A stretch of DNA of 64,000 bases from Numida meleagris (taxonomy: Eukaryota > Chordata > Aves > Galliformes > Numididae), in NCBI RefSeq assembly GCF_002078875.1, contig NC_034438.1:21395680-21459679 (forward strand), read 5' to 3'. A program made the translations under genes and the position numbers. This document shows positions 26,882 through 39,246 of this stretch, piece after piece. How positions within the stretch are numbered: the first letter of the stretch is position 1; each line of letters opens with the position of its first letter. The notes under the pieces were generated by a model. The model was not told the origin of the DNA and did no database searches. It was given only the letters and a program-made list of their open reading frames with translations.

Positions 26882-26990
26882 GGGTCGGCTCGGCACGGCG
26901 TGGGACGGGGCGGCTGCGAGCCCCGGTGCCGTGCTCCGCAGCTTCGGCTGCTGCCCCTGCCTCTTCTGGCTGCCGTGCTGGAGCGAGGGG

Positions 26991-29189
26991 CTTGCGGCTC
27001 TCAGGATATTTCTATTTTTCATTGTATATACATATATATTTATTTATATGGCGGGAGTGTGTGTTGTTGAAGGCAATCCTGCTGATGCTAGCGTATCACC
27101 TTTGGGTAGCGTTGCTCTAGAGCAAACTCCTCAATGTCAGACGGAAGTGATGGGCAAGGCTCCTGAACTACGGTAATCCTTTTAGGAGAGCTAAAACAGC
27201 TGACAGCCCGTGGATTATGGCAGAGCTCCGTGGGTGATAGATCTGTACGTGATAGCAGCTCCGCGTGCTGTGCCTCTGCTCTTCTGGTCCAGCTGCAATG
27301 TCGTGTAATACACGTTTGGAATAAAATCCCAAACCCAAAAGCCTGTAGTACAGCACAATCACCCTTTTGTGCCTGAGACAGCATTTTTATTGTATTTGCG
27401 TGGTGTGTGCTCCTTGAAGGTGTTTCTTTCCTCATCCCCACACCACACATGTTATTCTGCTTGGCTGTTGCTTCCCATTGCCTCTGCTGACTACTGTGTG
27501 CCCACCTAAGTGCACGGCAGAGTTCCCTCTTACTATGGACAACTTCTGAATTTCCTTTTCGGTCATATTTCTTTATTCAATGCCCTGCGACCCACGGGCA
27601 GGAATTATGTGTAGCTTGTTTGGCTGTGGTTGCTGGGAATTCTCCCTCCACACTGATGGGTTGTTGATGGAGCTCCTGTGCCCTCCTGCACCCACTGGTG
27701 CCACCTCTGTTCAGTTAATACAGCTGTACTGCAGTGTGGTGATGTGGATTTGAATAAAACTGTCTTTATTCCCTGCTTTTCCTTCAGATATACAAACTTG
27801 AATCAGCTTCCACCCATGAAGGGTGGAATGGATTTAGAGTGCAGAGCATTATTCATGGTAGTAGTGGTAGAAGAATACATGAGGGTATATGAACGTTGTT
27901 ATTACCATATTTTTTTTTTCCACAGAGCCGTGACATTGCTTTATTCCCCCGACAGCCCAAGCTCTGTGGCTGATGTTGGGATGGTGCACACTGTTAGGTA
28001 ATTAATATGGCCGTCTTCTCAGCAGGTCTTGCACACACACTGGAGGCTGTGCTCACTGGAGTGTGGTGTTGGCTGGTTGGGCGCTTGGCTGCTGGGTCTG
28101 CACAGCGCTGTGCAGAACACACAGAGGCTGCCTGTTTGGTTAGCAGCCACTGGCAGGCTGGTTGACTTCTGGGCGGGGCTGGTTATTTCTGCATGCACTT
28201 TGGAGATGAGTTACAGGCACCTTTTGAAATACAGGGAAGATAAGAAAGAAGTCAACGCTGAGTTCTTTGGAATTTGCCAATTCTATGTGGTCAATCAGGT
28301 ACCTCATCTGCAGTTCATGATACTGGAAGAGACCAACACAAACTCATTCTAATGTAGTGGGGAAAGGTTATTTGGAATATATAACGTTATTTCTCCCTCT
28401 CTATTCCCCTCCTTCTGGTTTGCTTCATTACCTGATAAACCTGTTTTTGTATGTGTTTTTGTGCTTTGGTTTTGCCAGTCCTTCCATTTTGGGGTAGTAA
28501 GAGCTTGCAGCTGAATACCTGCCTGCCTGCAGAGCCACCTGACAAATCAGCCTCTGTAATCACCATTTTTTGTACAAGGACACCAAAATGCAGAAGAGTG
28601 CAGAAATGAACCAGTGCGTACTGATTTAAAGCTGAGATATCATCAGTATTACCTGCGCACTGAAACCTGTGAGGGTAGTGGTGAAAGACAAGAGTAAGGT
28701 TTGAGATGAGCGTGCAGATGGTTTCAGCCTTTGTGTGTTGCCTGCCAAAAGTTGAGCATTGAGAGAAGTTCTGGAAGATCCCATTTTCACATTGACATCC
28801 CACTAATTACTTCCACAGAATAAAAATGTGGTTGTCCTGTCTGGCGTTCTGTCTTCTGAGTACTTTTGGTTTCACAGAGCTCCAGCACCTGGTCCTGCTG
28901 TCCCAGGCTTCATTTTTCCTCTTGCCCCCTCCTTGTTGCTGCTGCCAGCTTAGTAGAAGTCTGTTGTCACTCCTGTGCGGTGTCCTTCAGACAGCAATGA
29001 AGCCAGCTGTCCTGGTACTACTTTTGCTGCCACTTCAGCTGTCAGTATATTCTTTAGAAGCACAGCGTATAGATTTAGTTTGAAAATAATTTTAAAGCGA
29101 GTAATCAGAAAACATGTACATTTCCCCATACAGTTCATGTGCTGTTCCAGTAGAACTATTTATTCCCTGTGACACTGTGTATAATACAC
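26991..29189. other. Putative start of first intron, nothing recognised
   Basis: AT-rich sequence after the CpG island, with a short AT microsatellite near 27023-27050. No exon with convincing splice sites and coding composition is visible, and no repeat is recognised. Confidence 0.45.
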
Positions 29190-29490
29190 TTGACAACTCT
29201 GACCTTGCCTCCTCCTAGACCTTTTCTTTAGACTAAACATCTCCAGTGCCTTTAATCTTTTCCTATTGCATGTGTTTCCAGGTATCTGATCATTCTCACT
29301 GCTGTCTTGTGGACTCCTTCCAGCTGGTCACATCTGTCTAAAAGTGTAACATCAAAAAACAGGATACTGATACTCTTAAGTTAGGTCTTGCCGGAGCTGA
29401 CTAGAACAGGAGGATTACTTCAGATTTCTCTACAGTGAAGTTATTGTTTATATAGCCCAGGTTGCTCTTGCAGTTTGTGATGTGGCATGA
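29190..29490 (-). mobile_element. Ancient, strongly decayed CR1 remnant
   Basis: Read on the minus strand, the stretch retains the word order of the last part of CR1 ORF2. On the + strand it appears as TTTAGACTAAACATCTCCAG, CCTTTAATCTTTTCCT, GTGGACTCCTTCCAGCTGGT, AACAGGATACTGATACTC and AGGAGGATTACTTC, which are characteristic of old amniote CR1 copies in antisense. No reading frame survives and both ends are blurred. It is much more diverged than the other CR1 copies here, which implies an old insertion. Confidence 0.6.
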
Positions 29491-31991
29491 TTTTTATATT
29501 CATATCTGAAGAATGATGTGAATATTTGGTTTTAGCTCAGTGAAGAAAAGTCATTGCTGTCATTTAGAGCAGGACTGTTTCTTCTATGTCCCGGAATTCA
29601 TATGTAGGACTGAAAGATAGATAGATGGAAAGCATTAACTCTGAGAGGAAAATGGGGCAGAGAGTGTTAGGGTTGGAAGAGAAGGTAAATCACTTTTTTT
29701 CTATTCTTGTTACTTCATCCATAAACTTCACTTTAAGAGGAGAATGGAAAAAAAAAAAAGAGAACCAAAGAAAAACAGTCTTTCCTCTCATTTCATGTAC
29801 GCAACAGGAAATAGTAGGTTACAAGATTATGACCACTAGTTGGGAAAGTGTTTTTGGTATCTTACTCTGAGATCTTGGAGACATGAAAATGAAACCCAGC
29901 TTTAATCTTGCAGGAAGATTTTGCTTCTGGAATCTCAATGCACGGCAACACTGTGGATAGCAAATGCATGGAATTCAGATGAATTTGAGCAAATTATTTG
30001 CCTGTTCTATTGTGATGTGAGTGACTAACTGTGCTGATGGAAGCTGGCAAGATTGGGACCGCATGGTGAAGAATGCATGATAGATACACTCTGTATAGTG
30101 TACCTATCTGCCTTACGAGACCACACCAGAATGGAATTATGTGGAAAGGGATAAATGCAAAGTGCCCCAGAATTTTCCTATCTTCCATTCTGCTGCATTA
30201 CTATCTGTACACTAGTCTTCCTTTTGGCATAAAAAGAGCCTGTGAACAGGAAGCTTGTTTTATGAGGCTTATTGAAGCAAATGGTGCCAGATGTCATTGA
30301 CTGCATTAGTTCCTTTCATTCAGAATGTTCTACAGTCTTTCAGTTGAGCATGGGATGTGTTCTTTGTAGATGGTGGCTTCCAAATCTTGTTTCAGAGGGC
30401 AGGTGAGAGCTCACTTGGGTTAATCATGTATCTTAAAAAAAAAAAGAAAGAAAAAAAAGAAAAAATGAATGAAGTCAGGCTTGTCTATTTCAGTAATATA
30501 AAGGATCTGATATTTGAACTGTTTCAGAGTTGTCTTTTCTCCCTTTCTGTCAGCTGATCTACAGAAAGAGTGTGTTTTTCTGCAAACCTTATCATAGTAG
30601 CTGGGAAAACACTTTGCTTACCATTGCAAAATAGCAACCTGGGAGGATCAGTAGTTTTTTAGAGAGAATTATATTTTGCCATTTTTCAGACTGTGACAAC
30701 AATGTGCTGTGGTTCCAAAGCTTTTACCCTCCCAGCATCTTCTGAATTACCATACTGACTCCTCTTTTTCATTATTTTAGGTATTGTAGATACTTACCTC
30801 ATAAAAACGGGGATTATTTTGTTCGCAATTCTAATTCTTGCTCTGTAAATTAAATCTTTTATATTAAAGTGGCTGTCAGAGTTGATGAACATTGGTTATA
30901 TGCTGAAAAAATAAGCAACATGAAAAGAAAGGATTTCTGATGAAAAATGTCCACTGGATTTTGATGTGGATTATTCTGTTTTCCCCTCACTATCTAGTAT
31001 CATGTGTTAAAAAAAATCTTTCACTGTGTAAAAAGAGAAGTGCAAGAGCTGTATCTGTTGTTGCTTATATTGAAACACCTCCATCTACGTTCTTGTTGTT
31101 CATAGCCCAATCTGTTGGGGGTTCAGGAGGAATGTATGATGGGAATTTGTTACTGGGAAGCTAAGTTTCTGTGTGAAAGTATTTGTAGCAAGGTAGCAGG
31201 GGTGGTGAAGAGTGTTGCTCTGAAAACTGCTCTTTCACACATTTGTCCTTAAGCATATGTGTGCTAGAGAGCTACAGTACCTCCTGCATCACAGATTGTC
31301 TGCCAGATCTTCACCCCAACAAAACTGTAATGGGGGGGGGAAGGGAGAAATAAAATGCATTAAGTAAGTAATGAATGGTGGTAATGCTTATGTGTGCATC
31401 CATTTGTAGTGGAGATGGTTGCGTTTCTGTCACTGTGACCCAGCTGGTGGTGATGTTTTTATTGGTTTTCTTTCTCTACTTGTGCTTGTCCTGCCAAAGT
31501 GCTAACTGTGTACATGCTTTAACAGTGTAGGAGATATCATGGGACTTTTTTTTTTTTCTTTCAAGTGTTTCAGACATTCTTGTCTCTGACAGTGATGGAT
31601 CATTCCTTGCTGAAGTACACTCTGAATGCTGCAGCTATCTGGAGATTAATTGCCTAATTGCAAGAGTGTGATCTTTAGATCACACTAAGGAACAGTAATG
31701 CAGTCATAAAATATATATTTCTCTGTGTAAGTGTGATTGCAGTGGGATTAACTAAACACTCATCTAGTCTAGTGCAGGCTGCAAACTGTTTTCGTCATGT
31801 AAGCCAGAGAACAGCACTGTCTTTGTTTTTATATATGCTTGTGATAACTTACATTCAAAGTTAAATACTACACAACTTGCATCTGTAGGTCTGTCTCAAC
31901 GGTCATTTAAAACACTTTGTTTCTAATACAAAGAATGTATGTTTCTGTCCTGCCCAAAATTTGAAGTAACATTGTAAGGCATGCATGCTGA
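29491..31991. other. Non-genic sequence, nothing recognised
   Basis: AT-rich putative intron with A-rich runs (29740-29770, 30433-30465) and a perfect 10-bp inverted repeat at 31665-31686. No exon or transposon is supported. Confidence 0.5.
31665..31686. repeat. Perfect inverted repeat, 10-bp arms, 2-bp spacer
   Basis: AGTGTGATCT-TT-AGATCACACT forms a perfect palindrome with a two-base centre. It could be a dimeric transcription-factor site or may be chance. The spacer is too short for a stable RNA hairpin loop. Confidence 0.9.
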
Positions 31992-33010
31992 TGTAGTATG
32001 TTGACCTTGGCTGGACACCACGTGTCCGCCAGGCTGCTGTCACACTCCTCTTCTTAAGAAGGACAAAGGAGAAAATATGGTGAGAAAAAGGCTCACGGGA
32101 TGAGGTAAGGACGGCGAGATCACTCAGCAATTACTGTCACAGGCAAAACAGACTCAGGACAAGGGAGACTGATGCAGTTTGTTGCCTACCGCTAACAGAC
32201 TAGAGCAGCGAGAACGAAAAAACACCTTCCTCCCATCCACCTCTTCTGTCTCCACTGGAGCAGCACAGAGGAACAGGGAATGGAGGCTGCGGTCAGTCCG
32301 TAACGCTTCCTTTCTGCCGCTCCTCATGGCCGCTCTGCGCTGCTCCGCGTAGGTCCGTCCCACGGGATGCCGTCCTGTCCCAGCTGGTCCTGTGTGGGTT
32401 TCCCACCGGCCGCAGCTCTGCAGGCACTGCTCCACACGGCTCCGTACCACGGGGCCCACCCTCAGGAGCAGCTCCGGCACTGTCTCCATGGGCGGCAGCT
32501 GCCCCAGCCCTCCTGCCCCACCGCGGGCTGCTCCCCACGGGCTGCAGCTCCGGCCCGGGGCTGCTCCTGCGGTGCTCTCCGTGAGCGGTGCCTCCTCCAG
32601 GCCTCAGCCACTGCTGCACCGTGGGCTCCTTTGTGGCTGCCCGGGAGATCTGCTCCGTGCGGTGCCCGTGGGCTGCAGGGGACAGCCTGGTTCTCCGTGG
32701 GCCTCTCCTGGGCTGCAGGGAGCTGCTGCTCCGTGCCTGGAGCACCTCCTGCACTGACCTTGGTGCCTGCAGGGCTGCTTCTCTCACATTTCCCACTCCT
32801 CTCTCCTAGCTGCTGTTGTGCAGCATATTTCCCCTATCTTAAATCTGCTCTCCCAGCGTTGCTCATGGCTCAGCTCGGCCAGTGATAGTTCCCTTCTGGA
32901 GCAGCTGGAGCTGGCTCTCATCTGCCATGGAGCAGCTGCTGCGCTCTGCTTGCAGAGGCCGCCTCTGCTACTTCCCCACCACCAAAACATTTCCATGTAA
33001 ACCCAGTACA
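31992..33010 (-). mobile_element. Solo LTR, family A, copy 1, with conserved GC-rich core
   Basis: The element is on the minus strand: on the + strand it begins TGTAGTATGTTGACC and ends ...AACCCAGTACA. The outer parts match two other copies in the window (39247-40516 and 56670-57523). Examples are the block around GTTTTGCCTGTGACAGTAATT (reverse strand, 32130-32160) and the block GTTACGGACTGACC (near 32295). The length of about 1.0 kb, TG/CA-like ends and lack of an internal region fit a solo LTR of an avian ERVL-like family. The flanking pentamers are GCTGA on the left and GATGT on the right, only 3 of 5 equal, so the target duplication is decayed or the ends are slightly off. The GC-rich centre consists of degenerate direct repeats around GTGGGC...GAGCAG-type words and produces long open frames on both strands that I do not regard as genes. 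Confidence 0.8.
32345..32791 (-). repeat. GC-rich LTR core, near-identical to 57002-57448
   Basis: From about 32352 to 32791 the copy aligns to the second family-A LTR at a constant offset of 24657 bp, without any indel and with about four substitutions. Three of these are C-to-T changes in this copy (CATGGG versus CACGGG, and CTTTG versus CTCCG), two of which remove a CpG. CpG dinucleotides are otherwise retained. Sequence on both sides diverges abruptly. Confidence 0.9.
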
Positions 33011-36000
33011 GATGTATCCCGAAAACACACTGGGAGGGGAGTGACTCATGGATGTGGGCTTTATCTAACACTGTTGTGTTACCTGTGGTGTTGCCTGAGA
33101 TTCTAGATTGTTTGTATGATAGTAGCAATATTTGCAGCTCTTTGGAGATTGTTTTCAAGACATTTGGTAGGCATAAATAATCCTATAACTAGAATATCTC
33201 CCTTCTCACTTGGAGTAAGTGGGAGCTAAAGAAGCAGATTCAGGCGCTGAGTTGCTTATCTGTTTTCATGTGCCAGAGGGAGGTGGGCACTTGAAAGTCT
33301 CCTATGGAGATAGAAGAAGGAGGTGATAATTCCAGTCTTCAGAACAAAATTTGTATGCCTTCCTAAAAAAGGTTGGGCTTTTTGTGCCCTTTAAATTTTA
33401 CAAGAAAGGGGAAATGATTGTGAAGCTAGTCTTCAGGACCCCATGTCTGTATGTTCAACTGAAATCAAATGCGGAGGAACGTAATTTCTGTAAAGATCTT
33501 TTCCTCAGTATGTGGAGGAGGACTTCAGTCCAGTGACATCTGTGCCTTTGCTTTGATGGCACTTTGGCTGAGTGTATGCTACATTGAACTGAGCGTCAAG
33601 GAACACAACAGCATGGTGCTTTTCTTGTACTGTGAGGAAGCTCCATATGATGCGGCTGCACTTCTGCCAGTAACAGTTTGTGTGAAGTTGTCTTTACACA
33701 AAGGGCTGAAAGAGTCCTAGGTCTGGAGGCATGAAGTATGAGGTCTGTCAAGTGCAATGTAAATGAGAAGATAGTTGAGCTAGCAAGCTGAGCAGTTAGA
33801 AAGCCTTTTACTGTGAGAATCTGTGTAATGGGATCTCTTTCCTCTCGGTTTTGTTGCATGTTATGCTCCTTCCCTCCTGCTCCCCAAAGCATAGGTGCAG
33901 CCTCAAACATTGCCATGCTCAAGAATTTACAGTGGTTTATCAATTTACATGGTTTATTATCTTGCTATTTGAGTTATACTGTATTGGCAAACATTAACCA
34001 GCAACATGCTTCTGTGCAAGGCATGAGAAGGTATTTACCCTTATTTTAAAGACAAGAATCTGAAATGCAGAGTTAAGAGACTCATACGAGAGGTGTGATG
34101 AGAAAACTAGGAATGTGAGCAAAGTTTTCTGTTAAAGTTTCCTTAGCCAGAATTGCTCTGACACCAGGCAGCTTTTGTATACTCAATACAGTGAAGTGGA
34201 TGCCTGTTAGGAATTTGGGAGACAGGTTCTGTCTGTCTGCCCATTCACGCATTCAAATGCTGTACTGGAAAATGGCTTGTTCAGTCTCTGCAGAGCCTCT
34301 TTAAAAATTCCAATATAGGCTTCAAATTAAATCTACAGTCCAAACTTTGTTCTGTCTCTTCCTTCAGCCTTAAGATTTGATTAGTGTGTGTGTGGTTTTT
34401 TTTTTAAATTTATTTTAGTTCTTCTCTTTCAGCTGTGGAGTTTAAAGTTCTTTTTAAAACAAGATTTTCATAGTTGAGTGTTATTGAGGCTTTATGATGT
34501 ATGAGTGATGAGAGACTGATGAGAGAGTGCTGAAAATTATGAGATGTTGGTAGCTCTGTATGAAATGATAGAGAAGGAAAGAGGTGCAGGTACTTAAGGG
34601 CAAGCTCCCTGAGAAGGCAAAAATGATGTAGGAGAGTGGTGGTAAACTCTGCCCTGATATCAAGCCAGAGACTTCACTTTTATTTTGCAGATCCAAGTAG
34701 TTCTACAGATTCTTTTGTAGCAGAGGAATACTGTGATCACAATTCCGGATGAAAAGTTGTCTTGCGTAGCCAGGAAGCAGTGGGATGAGCACGTTGCCCT
34801 CCTGTACAAATATAACTAAGTGGATGAGTTTGGTTTGCCCAGAGGCGAACTGCAATTATGTCAGGGGTTTAAGTGTTCTATGGTATAAACAGTCTGGTAG
34901 CCCTTGCCACAGCCTTTCTTTATTGTGTGCCTCTAGGTTTTGAGTGGGAACCAGGGAATAATGCTATCTTTTTTTTTTTTTTTTCCCCTTAACTGACCCA
35001 TGGTCTTGAACTGATAAAGGATATTTGTTGTTGTTGTTTTTTTTTTTTGCAAACTATAAAAAATTCTTCCAAAATGATTAAATGTTAAATGTGGATGAAA
35101 GTAACTGATAATAGGATGGCTACCTATATAACAAAGCAAGAGATGATTTCCCTGTTGCCTGGCAAAGGATCTTGTGTGTTAGTGGCATTTTGTGGTGTTG
35201 CATTTTAATGATGGTGTTTATCTCATTATATTCTTTTTATTTTTTTAATTTTTCTTTTAATTCCCAGAAGGTAGTGTTCATATACTGAGTGATGAACTTA
35301 CTTTGTGAGGCCATGCTTGCAGGACTGCACAGTTAATTGCACCTGGACTACTAATCATCATGTTGTTTTCAATAGCCTGGCAACCATGAGGAAGAGAGCT
35401 GTGGGTGAATGGAGCAGATGAACTACTGCACTAAATTGCTAATTTGATTTTCATTGTTACCTCAGGAAACTTTTACTAGAACGTGGTGATGCTGTACCTA
35501 CAGTGCAGTGGGTGCTTTCATTGTAACGTTGTTATTCAGGCCATATAACAAAAACGTCTCAGATCCCTTTCATGCAGTGTTTCAGATTTTGTGCATGACA
35601 GGGAAGGGCAGGAGGTAATGTACCAGATGCATGGTGTTCTGACCTAGCTAACAGAATAGACTGTTTACAGAAAGTCATGGAAAAGCCTGTAGCTCAACTG
35701 GGTCTTTATAGTTTTGATAAGTACATAGGCTAGTGTAAACCATCAGGAGGTGTTTTTATGTATTATCTGTGGTTCGTTCCCTTGTTCAAACACTGTTTGT
35801 TGTGTTTGTGGAGCAGTGGTGATAACGTTACACCATTTAAGGGCCTGTTCTACAATTAAAGCTGCTGCTGATTTCCTGCAGTAAGCGGGGTATTGTTTTG
35901 AATGTGCAGCTCGGTCCATGTTATTATAAAACATATGTCTAAATTATAGACTCAGAAGCTGAAACAGCAAGGAGGGAAACTTGAGCACATCATTTTTTGG

Positions 36001-39000
36001 CTTGGTCACTGTGGGACAGTGACAGTCATTGACGTGGTATTTCTTGAGTCTCTTGAGCCATAGGCTATGAGTTGAGCTTACAGCTTGGGCTTGGAGTTGC
36101 ACTGAATTCTTCTGAGAGAGCACATGAACATATGTATGCAAACAAAGGCTGTATTTAGGTAGTTGTTAGATATATGCTCTTCTCAGGAAGATGACAATAG
36201 GTTGAAGAAAATCTGTAGTGGCTTACAGCACCATCACTCTGTGCTTAGTATTACCTTCCCATCTGGCAGCTATTTCTGTGATTTCCCCTCATTTGCTTCC
36301 ATACCAACTCAAATGCTTAGATTTAAGTTCCCATCAGGGTAATAATTAATGACTGAGATTGAAGCAACTGAAACTAACGGTTACACACAAAAGCTCTAGT
36401 CATGCAAAGTAGAAGAGCTGCAGGTAGGGTAAAGCTGTGATGGTTGACATACCCTAGAGGAAAACCTCCATAGTCTTCAATAATTCTTATGCTTCAAAAC
36501 ATGTAGCTATTAGCATTATGGTAGGAGGGACATTAGACACAAATTGACTGCATGTTAAAAATATAAAAACTAAAAGCCACACCATCAGGCACTTCAGGTG
36601 TAAACTTGAGGGTGAGGAGAAAGACTGCATTTGAACTTTGGTATGTCAGTAAACACTTAAGATGGGGCTTGCGCTTCCCAGCTGTTTAGCTCACCTGCAT
36701 GCTGCTCAAGGGAGCAGCTGTGCCAGGGGCTGCCTCGATGTACCTTGCACACAGCAGAGGAGTAGCCTTGTGTGTGCCCTTGTGACCTACAAGCCAAGAG
36801 AGACAGTTTTTACATCTTTAAGAGCTAAAGTGCTTTAATTCCAGGTCTGTTTTCCCAATGTGACGCTCTTAAGTAGTGTTTTCTTGACATGGGAATTATA
36901 TTAAGAAAAAGTAAATTCCAGAAACTGCAGATGGTGAATGTGGATACATCAAGTCACAGACCTGTCACTGGAAAACAAAGAGTCGGAATTAGCAAACTCA
37001 GTATTGGGCTCTAACTTGGGCCAAGTCAGGAATGTTTTTCAGCATGTGTGTTAGATTCTTACCTGTAGCTAGCTTCATTTACTGAAACCTTGCATGCTCT
37101 TTGCATTTCTTTTAAAAACAGTTGCTTTATTAGAAACAAAAAAAACCGTAAATGCAGTTGTTCTCCCTCTGATTACATTAATGCCTTTCCTTTAATTCTT
37201 TCCATATGGGAGCTTAATGGATTGCATTGCAGAGAAGTTATTTGATGCGGAAATTTCTTGTGTGCGGCTTCAGGAAAATGGATGCTATGGCTGTCTGGAG
37301 ATGAGCCTTACATGAGTAAGGATGTAAGGAAATGCTCTTCCTACAAAACAAGTGGGACAAGTGCGACAGTCTGTCCCTTGGAAGCAAGTAACTCTGTGTG
37401 TGGGGGATGGATTAGCTGAATGAAACAGCTGTACCTGAAACTGCATTCACACTGTACATGTTTTGGGGGTACTGCCTTCAGGCTATCTTTCATGTGATGC
37501 AGTGGGCTGATGTTTTAGCATGCTGCCAGTCGTACAGGAATTGGGTATACTTTGGGACTTGCCAGCTGGGCGGTTGGAGCCTCACTGACTTGTTTGGAGT
37601 GCATGTGGGTGTGGTGTGGTGTTTTTAATTAGTTGTTCATCTCTGTCTTCATTGATTATTGTTGAAGTAATATGCTTTCATGAGAGAATTAGCAGGTGGT
37701 TGGTGTGTTAATCCTTTCTGTTCAGATTTGAGTTTGATAATCCACCTTCTAGATGCCTTGCCTGTCAAAGGCTGTGATTTCTGTCTGTGATTTCTGCCTA
37801 GATTTTTAACAGGAACGTTCTTCCTACACACAGTAACTCCTTGGCAGCTTCTTCCTATGTTTAGGCATAGTCATTTCTAAACAGATTTGCCTGTCTCCTA
37901 GGAGACAAAGCAATACCATTGCATATGATATTAATCCTTAAAGATGTTATATATGCATATAAGTAAACATGGAGAAATTACATTGTTTGCCTTACACTTT
38001 AAGAGATGTGGGCAAGAAGAACGGCTTGACCTGCTTTTAATCTCTGACAGTACTGCCAGCAGAAGCCTTCTGCAGCATGCCTTGGTGATTGTGCAGTGTT
38101 TGTTGTTGTTCAGGTAGCATCCAAATAAAGACAGTTAAGCTGCTTAAATAAACTTGTGGGCAAAATATATTCTCCTAGCAATGGATATCTGTTTGCTGTA
38201 AATATAAATCTAGAGCACAGGCTTTAAGGACTGAAACCACTGCAGTTCTAATGCATGTGTGTGGGACATAACTTGCTCTGTAGTGGATTAATGACATTTA
38301 TATACCAGAAGTCTTCAGAAGAAGCTTCCTGAATTTGTTCTTGATGTGATGGAACGTATATTTACATAAGGTATATGCAGAATGCATAGCTGTTCTTATT
38401 TACTTTCATATTAGGATGGTTCTAAGACTTCCTCCTGAAAGATTTGTATAGCTATAGATTTATGAAGATCTAAATAATGCAAGTGAAAGTGGGAAGAAAT
38501 CAACCTTGAAGGCGTTTTCCTACAGACGTAGCAGTTAAATGCAGTTAATTCTGGTGAGCGTATATGTACAGGTGATGTGGCAGAACACTTCTTGCAGCCA
38601 CCCAGAGACATCCTGTACATGCTGAGCACTTCAGTGCTGTAATGGGGTGCTTGGCATTGTACTACAGCATAGCTAAGCACAGAGGTACACACAGGTCTGA
38701 ATATAAATCTGCTCAATCAAAATTATCATTCTTTTCTACTGTATTGTACTTGTCATGCAGTATTCCAGTGCTCTTATGCATTGGTGATTATCCATCTAAG
38801 TGCTTTTGTGTGGAAATGTAGACATGAAGTATAAGCTTAAAAACTAAAAAATTAAGAATTATAAAATGTGACAAAGCAAAAAACCATACTGGACATATAT
38901 ACCAGCTGAGTCAAATCTTCATTATTGACTCTTGTGTGTGATTACACACAGCCCCAGTGCTGGTGTTTTTAAGGCTCTGTTGAATCAGGCTGAAGTTGTC

Positions 39001-39246
39001 AAAAGAAATCAAGTGCTGTTTTCCTTCTTTGCTTCTCTGCCACTACTGCTGTCTTGTGCTGTTAGTGACTAAAGCTTGGTTTTACAGAGTTTGATCTCAG
39101 TGGCTCCAGATCAAGTTTGCTGAGAGCATTTATAAACAAAAATCTATCTAGCCTTGCAAAATGGTGGGCTGTGTTTCTTCTTCTGGTCTCTAAAGCAGAA
39201 ATCCAGATCTGGTACTCAGGAACACCTGTGAAAATCCATTGTTTGC
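33011..39246. other. Putative intron, nothing recognised
   Basis: About 6 kb of AT-rich unique sequence with poly-T and TTG runs near 34970-35050. No exon, RNA gene or transposon can be supported. Confidence 0.5.

Larger units (their letters stand above)
26220..26990. promoter_or_regulatory. CpG-island promoter
   Basis: The sequence changes abruptly from AT-rich to GC-rich with dense CpG, including CCGCCC boxes, GCCGAGCGC repeats and GGCGGCGG runs, and returns to AT-rich by about 27000. There is no TATA box ahead of the predicted start codon at 26666, as expected of a CpG-island promoter. It encloses a 195-N gap, so the transcription start may lie in missing sequence. A minus-strand ORF spanning the island is open only because GC-rich DNA has few stops. 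A divergent second transcript is possible but nothing shows one. Confidence 0.85.

Noticed and set aside
26168..27022. Long minus-strand ORF (284 codons) through the CpG island
   Set aside because: It runs across the N gap and consists of Arg/Ala/Gly-rich low-complexity sequence, which is expected when GC-rich DNA lacks stop codons. The + strand start with Kozak and donor explains the island better.
32293..32885. ORFs of 121-172 codons on both strands in the 32-kb LTR core
   Set aside because: They are open on both strands and repeated at 57 kb because the LTR core is repeated. The composition is CpG-driven Pro/Ala/Arg/Cys-rich and no domain is visible.
34680..34765. Possible exon after TTTATTTTGCAG at 34690
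   Set aside because: The coding-like frame (PSSSTDSFVAEEYCDHNSG) is in phase 2 relative to the acceptor and ends in a stop within 20 codons. From the phase-0 first exon it would stop after nine codons.
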